A program made the position numbers and the translations under genes. From Bugulina stolonifera (lineage: Eukaryota > Bryozoa > Gymnolaemata > Cheilostomatida > Bugulidae), in contig OW285197.1 in the NCBI GenBank assembly GCA_935421135.1, positions 3,555,850 through 3,619,849 on the forward strand: a stretch of DNA of 64,000 nucleotides. The letters run 5' to 3'. The notes below the pieces were generated by a model. It did no database searches. It was given only the letters and a program-made list of their open reading frames with translations, and had not been told where the DNA came from. Positions 57,576 to 64,000 of the stretch are shown here, one piece after another; within the stretch, counting starts at the first letter, position 1; every line of letters begins with the position of its first letter.

Positions 57576-59654
57576 AATGTGTAGAGCGAGTGTATTTCTC
57601 GTTGTTAGTGAAAACGTTTGTATTATTAATTCACAACAAGTATATTTAGCACTTCCAAACTATTTAAAAAACAAATTGTGATTGGAAAACACTTTTTCAT
57701 ATCAAACAGGAGAACAAGAAGAAGACGACTTCAATACTACTTGTTATACAGGTTGTTGCAATGTATATACATGTAGTTATATAGTAGGGTAGTAATATAC
57801 TAGGGTAGTTATATAGTAAGGTAGTAATACTTATTATAGTAAAAGTAGTGAAAAATATAACAATCTTAAAATCAGAGCAGTTACATTGGAGAGTATTAAT
57901 AGAGTTTCAACAATATAATTTACTCATAATTGTGGATATAAATATCAAATGGGAAGACAAATCCTGATTAAATAAGAACTATTGAGAATACTATAAATAT
58001 GTATGAGTTTGGGACAAATGTATTTATCTATTGAATTAACTAAGACTTGGAGAATCTTGATATATCTATTCATTTTGCACATATAGGAGTAAAACTTTCA
58101 ACTTCCCTTACAACTTTCAACTTTACAGATGTTATTCTTCGACATTATATTACTTAGCATGGTCAATCTAGTTGCAACACCCTTCATAGCTTATCAGTTT
58201 GATTGAAACCTATTATACCCCTGACTAGAGTTCGTGTATCGTAGGAGTAATGTTATGATAGCCAGCACAGGTTTTCCCCTGCATGTACCTATTTGTAGGC
58301 AGTTAATTGTTGAGATACCCTGTTACAGGTACGTAGTTCCTGACTGTCACAATTTCTTAAAAAAGCTTTCTATCTTTCAGATTCATGGTTTGCAGTTATT
58401 ACATGCAAAATGCAAGTCAGATGTGATTTAATACTTCTGTTAATAAATATAATTGGCGATCATTATAGTGTATTCAAATAGGCAAATGATTATTCAACCG
58501 AGTCCTAACCCTTGAAACTTATCAAGTACCATATTTTATCTTATTCTAGTCTTAGATAGTGAACATGAACTGCAGCATAATTATGCATGCAGTCTAAACC
58601 TGTGCAAATGTAGGTTGGCTTTCAGGTTTGTAATCATTGAAAAGTCAATAAAAGGCCTACAATGGTGTACATATAGAAGGTAATTCAGATACATGTATAT
58701 AATTATGTACTGTACACTGTACGTACTGTTAATGGCCTGTGTTACTGTAAAGAGATTGAATGTGAATGTATCACAACCTCCGATTATCCTTATGTACAGT
58801 AGGTCCACAGGCTACATTTAGTCCTTAGATTCATCTACTCTTGCCTTAGTTGAAATAATGAGTAGACAACGTCCTTTGTTTAAAATAAAAACACAACTTC
58901 TGTGTAGCACCTAACAACGTTTTCTATTTTTTAAACTTGCGATATTTGCAGAAGTTGTGCGTCCATGTCTATTGGAATTTGAAGGTGAGGTGTTGCGAAA
59001 ATAACTTTACTGAATGGAATCAAACAATAATATGTATCTACACATAAATTTAAAAATTACTTGACTTCTGCCAGGAGCATATTACTCAGCAGGCATTCCA
59101 AAGATATTTTAACTCTAAATGGAAAAATTAAAGCGTACGTAGGCTACAAATATTGAAGGCATCAGTAATTGGATTGATGTACATACCTTCAGGAAGTGAC
59201 TGGTGTGTAGTACTCACAGTTTTAAAATTTCTTTTTGCAAGCAACAATCACAACAAGCTGGCTAAAAATACAATGGTTTAGAATGGGTAACTTGCAATTT
59301 AAATTGAAATTTAGGATATTAAAAGTTTTTGATTGCTTTTTACAACCTAAGATGATGGACAGGGGAAATAACTTCAAGTTAAATTTGCTATTGACCCGCA
59401 GTACGTCAACCATAGATGTAGGGTTTTTAAAAAATATTTATAAGTATAATATGCCTCGCACAGTGTTCAAAGTAAAACAAATGAAGTGGGTACACTGTGC
59501 ATGTTATATTACTCACCAGGTAGACCTAGAAGTAAGAAGTGGCTACAATAAACTGCTCTTCTACTTACATGTATATACCATTCAGTGCTATATGTGATGA
59601 AAACGTGGTGGAGGTCGGTCGGTGTGTGTATGATAATACATGCATGTAAGGTGT
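57576..59654. other. No gene seen
   Basis: AT-rich spacer. A GGTAGTTATATAGTA-like unit repeats three times at 57775-57830. The frame at 59235-59597 is 120 codons but low-complexity and without domain, so I do not call it. Confidence 0.5.
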
Positions 59655-59780
59655 ACATGTGTGTGTTGTAGTAGGTCTGATGTGACACACCACTCTCACT
59701 TCATCAACCATGCCGAGGGAGATAACTGCATGGGGTCTCTAGAAGGTCCGAGCAGTCGAATAAATCAGGTTATAGCATAT
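59655..59780 (+). repeat. Dispersed repeat, second copy of 53665-53785
   Basis: Same blocks and order as the first copy. Here it leads directly into the GC-rich repeat array. Confidence 0.7.
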
Positions 59781-59787
59781 AACAAAA

Positions 59788-60910
59788 AGACGAAATGGTC
59801 TACGGTTTACTGTTTATGGTCTACGATCTGCTGTCCTCCAATAAGATTTGGGGTCGAAAATTGGGACGACTCATATGCGCTGCCATGCTGCCGGTCAGCA
59901 CCTCGGCTCCGGGTGGCCCTAGGACCTTGAGACCGGGTCCCCCTGCATCGCTGCCGGAGCGGGTCCCTAGCCTTAGGCCCTCAAACTCAACCTAGAGTGA
60001 AGTGGGTGCTTGACCCACCCCACCCGCCGAATAAGTGTTGGAACTGGGGCTATGCCCACGGTGGAGATCCTTCTGGACCCTTGATCTATAAATGTTACAA
60101 TGCTGCCGGTGAGGATCTCGGTTCTGGTCGGTGCTACGATCGTGAGATTGGGTCCCCATGCATCGCTGCCGGGGTGAAGTCGTAGCCTTAGGCCCTCGGG
60201 CCTGACCAAGGGCAGGGTGGGTACCCGACCCACCTCGCTCGACACATTGGTGTTGGAACTCGGGCTATCTACTTCGAGTTGTCTTCTTAATACAGGGAGG
60301 ACAACTCCTCATGGAGTCATTGTAATAGGACTGTGCCATCAGAGGTCCTGTACATGCATGACCACAGTACATGAACACAAGCCATATTATACGCGAGCGA
60401 AGCGAGCAACTAATGCAGTGAGACTTGCGTCGCAGACCAAGCACGAAGTACTTGTCATAATTATATCAAAAGACGAAACGGTCTATGGTCTGCCATCCTC
60501 CAATCAGATTTGGAGTCGAAAATTGGGACGATTCATATACGGTTGCAATGCTGCCGGTCAGGATCTGGGCTCCGGGTGGCGCTAGGACTTTGAGACCGGG
60601 TCCCCCTGCATCACTGCCTGGGCGGGTCTCTAGTCCTAGGCCCCCGGACCCGACCTACGGTGGGGTGGGTGCTCAATTCATGCCGGGAGCGAGATCCTCT
60701 TGGATACTTGATTTATATATTGTGTTGTAATGCTGCCAGTGAGGATCTCGGCTCAGGACAGTGCTAGGGCCTTGGAACTGGGTCCCCCGGCATCACTGCC
60801 GAGGCGGGTCCATAGCCTTAAACCCTCAACCCTGACCAAGGGCGGGTGGGTACCCAACCTACCCCGCCCGACACATTGGTGTTGGAGCTAGGGCTATCTA
60901 CTTGGAACAC
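59788..60910 (+). repeat. Tandem array of the GC-rich dispersed repeat (about 3 partial units)
   Basis: Three units start near 59788, 60095 and 60470. Shared blocks are AAAAGACGAAAYGGTCTA, GGTCGAAAATTGGGACGA, ATGCTGCCGGT.AG, GACCGGGTCCCC, and TTGGTGTTGGAACTCGGGC. The middle unit also has the GAGCGAAGCGAGC and GTCGCAGACCAAGCACGAAG tail found at 25178-25233. Open frames differ between units and strands, so none is called as a gene. Confidence 0.82.
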
Positions 60911-61455
60911 ATACCTACATCCAAGATTATTACAATTACTTCAACAAGTAGTATCCAATTTGCCTCCAATAATTCCAAGTTCATTAACTAGTTATCCACA
61001 TGTATATCTAATCCACCTTATGCTGATTATCACTTCAATTTATATCAATATGACACTACATGTGTAGCTCAGCATCAAAATATTACTTCATGTTTCACGT
61101 TTATCTATACCCTGTATAATATGTACATGTAAATACTCAATACTTTGATCTCCTTTCATACCCCCTGTTCTACTTACTTACTCAACTCACAATCTATTTA
61201 AAGAGAAACCATGGATTACACATAAAATACACACATTAGAAATACATAAAGACACTGGGTAAAATATTCAGGACTTATTATGCAGGACTACTAAAACAGT
61301 AAACAAACTACAATATTATGTAGTAATCAAAATAATCCGTAAGTGCTAATAATATGATGTCCTTTCTTTCTATACTTTTTGTGATACTATATTGCCATAT
61401 CAAACTTTTTTCTTATTGGCTAAAACATTCATATACAACAGTTACATCAATCTTT
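60911..61455. other. No gene seen
   Basis: AT-rich spacer after the repeat array. Confidence 0.5.
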
Positions 61456-61585
61456 CGTAGGGAGCTTGGTTGTCTATTTCATTTCTATTGGCTAGGTTCC
61501 GGTAATAGGCCGACGTAGCGTCGTCCGGAACTTGCACAACAAGTTGGAGACTGGAAGCCCGAGGAGCGATCTGACATGGGTTGGC
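61456..61585 (+). repeat. Repeat edge related to 25238-25262
   Basis: TTGTCTATTTCATTTCTATT + GGCTAG matches the end of the repeat at 24840-25262. It is followed by the inverted pair GTTCCGG...CCGGAAC (61496-61532) around GACGTAGCGTCGTC, a potential hairpin. Confidence 0.55.
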
Positions 61586-61792
61586 CATTACAAAATATGC
61601 TTAAAGACATGCAAAGCATGTGCAAAATTAATTACAATGGAACTTGCTTAATTCAAACTCCAAGGGACCACCATTTTTGGTTTGAATTAGGCATTAGTTT
61701 GGTTTAACCGATCACCTAATTTTGCTTACATTATATTTTGTACTCGTATTTTTTATGCATAGTACTACTCTTATTCACATAATACTATTTTA

Positions 61793-61935
61793 GTCAATGC
61801 CATTAGCTGTAATTGAGAGAGGATAACTTCATATTATTTTAGTCAAAGCCGTAGTTGTAGTTGAGAGAGGATAACTTCATATTTTAATTCGTCAAGTCAT
61901 AGCTGTAATTGGGAGAGGATAACTTCATATTTTAT
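61793..61935 (+). repeat. 48-bp direct repeat, 3 units, each with GAGAGGATAACTTCATATT
   Basis: GAGAGGATAACTTCAT recurs at about 61816, 61864 and 61912, each preceded by a form of TAGCTGTAATTG. This local tandem is built on the motif that is scattered elsewhere in the window. Confidence 0.85.
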
Positions 61936-62383
61936 TCGAAGCCATTAGCTATGAGACTGTGTTATTGTCAGAGCCATTTCCCAATATCAACAGCTCTGGT
62001 TATTGCACTGCTATCACGAGCTCTAACAAATCTTTGATCCCAGGCTAAAAGCTTTTAGATTAATTTATCTGGCTTTAAATTTTACCTATAAGCAGTAGCA
62101 AGTGTTTACATTTACACTGTATTGTACATGCACTATATGTATACTAGCAACTTATGAACATTGCATACATATGCATGTAAACAGTTATGTGCAATATACA
62201 TGTACATTGTATATACAAATGTACACATGTACAGTGTGTATATCAACACATTCACTACACTAGCATGTGTATAATACATGTACATGTTGTATAATGACAT
62301 TACTACATGTGTGTGTATGTATCAGCCCATCCCTGGCCAAAAACAACTACAGTACGCATTGCAAAAATATGTCAATACGCTAT

Positions 62384-62418
62384 GTTGTCATTTCAGGGGG
62401 GTCCCCTGAAATGACAAC
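62384..62418. other. Perfect short hairpin
   Basis: 16-bp stem GTTGTCATTTCAGGGG with loop GGT. It is too short for a canonical pre-miRNA and may be a relic of an element end. Confidence 0.75.
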
Positions 62419-64000
62419 GCGGTGCATTAATTTAAAAGAATTACCACTGTAGGCATTGGGTTAAGAATCATTGAAGCATGATTCATCAATGATGAAGGCC
62501 ACAATGTGTGACTTTTTCATTGGCTAATTGTGATGTTTTCCAAGAGTCAGCCTTTATTGCAGTGGTTGTCTTCTCTTGATCATTTTAACAGTGCAATTGG
62601 AGTTGTCTTCTCTTGTGCCCAGCAAAGTGAAACTCGTAATATTTCCATTGCATAGAAATTATTTTAGACTGATGTTTAGGATGCTTTGTGATAGCACCTA
62701 GATATGTGAACAAAACTTGCATCAGCTACCTAATTTAGAGATTGATATTTTAGCTGGCAAGAAATCAAAGCTAGCGAGTATTGTTATTTGCAATGCAATA
62801 GCGTTCCTGTTGGTTAAAGTGAATCCAACATGCATCATTAGAAAATACTTCTCTACTCATGACCTACTCTCTAAAATGAAGGAAAAGCGTAGTACAATTT
62901 AATTAATTTTTATTTTTATTTAGGATTTCGAAATCAAGTGATCAGAATATCAGGTAGAAATCAGTTGAATCACTAAAAGTAGGCCTAATAGGATAATATA
63001 AAATATGTAATATTTAATTAATATTAAATTATATTATAATTATTAATATTTTAAAAATATTATTAATTTAAATTTCAACTTCACTGGTTAAAATATCATA
63101 GTATGATAATTATTATTTACATTTCATTAGTATATCTATAGTAGTTATAGTACTTAAGGCCTAAATAGTCATAGTGTACATGTATGTATTGAACAAATAT
63201 TTATTAAATTCAAAGTTGGAAGTTTCGCCATCATCACATGTATTAAATTATTAATATTAATTATAATTATCATGTCTTTATGCTTTCTTCATGTTGTTAT
63301 TGATTGGTATTAAATTTAGTGAACTTACTTATTAGCTATTGCTTCCAACTAATGCTTGCTGTAAATCCGATAACTAATGCTAATGATCAATGAATGATCA
63401 ATCAGGTCACTGGAGAATACCCATTGCCATGTTCGGAACCATGGGAATTATTATTATACCTGCCCTGTTGCAGTCCTGCAGCCCTCATTCTTTTGCCAAG
63501 TGCCTGTTAATTCTGCCTATAAAGGCTTTTATGGTAGCAGAGGATGGATTAGTAGCTACTGAATCGGGAGCAAGAAGAAATCTGCTTCCATATCAACCAA
63601 AAAGAGCAAATATATATAGCCTATGCTACTACTTCATCAGTTTCTGACTGCAAACTATAGGCCTAGTTGGTGAAATGTACAACACAGTAATAAATCATGA
63701 ACAGCAATTTACAGCAACAAGATTGTAGACCTGGTTGGCAATATGGAAACCATAGGCTTCATTACGGATTTTAGTACAATTGCTGTGGAAGCTCTAGCTC
63801 AACTGAAATGAATACATCGAGGCCCTAGGGCTGTCACAGCACATTTCCATATCAATTGACTATGATCAACACATTTGAATACCACAGACCAAGACAGCGC
63901 AGCACTCTACTGTACTGTACTGAATGCCCCCAAACAGATCTGGAGGTATCGTCAGATTGCAATAACAGACTTTAATAATGTGGTCATAAACCACAATAGA
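62419..64000. other. No gene seen
   Basis: AT-rich DNA, with two TTGTCTTCTCTTG motifs just upstream of or at its start (62566, 62604). The frame at 63390-63647 has no clear domain or splice support. Confidence 0.5.

Noticed and set aside
59235..59597. 120-codon plus-strand frame
   Set aside because: It is AT-rich with Lys/Phe/Leu bias, and has no domain, splice sites or conserved neighbour. The length is within chance for this composition and region size.

Overview
The window looks like nuclear DNA of an invertebrate animal. It is AT-rich, has no operons, and almost every recognisable coding region belongs to a transposable element. Short spliced exons with GT/AG borders, several satellite families, LINE, LTR and DNA transposons, and many copies of the palindrome TACATGTA fit a marine invertebrate such as a sponge, mollusc or cnidarian. 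The sequence alone does not let me name the species.

Layout. (1) 1-7735 is a near-perfect inverted repeat centred at 4616/4617. Its arms carry decayed LINE reverse transcriptase, and only the left arm carries a 1.49-kb DNA transposon (1888-3379), so the right arm preserves the empty site. (2) 7736-11345 holds the rest of that LINE and a second LINE, which is split by a degenerate gypsy-like LTR element (element A, 8837-10942) that has lost most of pol. (3) 11346-20290 holds a small MITE, a miRNA-like hairpin and an 80-bp satellite cut in two by a 4.1-kb element with terminal inverted repeats (14019-18154). (4) 20291-27445 is gene-poor, with GC-rich dispersed repeats and a hAT-type MITE (25769-26091).

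(5) 27446-35235 is the best-defined part. It is a young gypsy-like LTR retrotransposon (element B) with identical 135-bp LTRs, a 5-bp ATAAC target duplication and an intact 1335-codon gag-pol. A 3338-bp cut-and-paste transposon (27481-30818) sits inside its 5' LTR. That transposon has ~30-bp terminal inverted repeats, a TATA target duplication, repeated subterminal motifs and one two-exon gene for a 606-residue DDE-like protein of the kind annotated DUF7869 in invertebrate proteomes. The uninterrupted 3' LTR gives its exact empty site. This is the strongest candidate for a little-described system here: the nesting defines the ends of a transposon whose protein is usually filed under a domain of unknown function.

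(6) 35236-50000 is mostly non-coding, with a 23-bp minisatellite and a 2.3-kb perfect hexanucleotide array (39995-42317). (7) 50594-54720, minus strand, holds several coding-like segments I could not name: three phase-compatible 3' exons, a 175-codon ORF, a module present three times (two copies as tandemly duplicated exons), and two open stretches without an ATG. (8) 54721-64000 is gene-poor, with minisatellites and a tandem array of a GC-rich dispersed repeat (59788-60910).

No complete host gene can be claimed. Time order by nesting: LINEs, then element A (LTRs differ at about 6 of 181 sites), then element B (no LTR difference seen), then the DDE transposon inside B.
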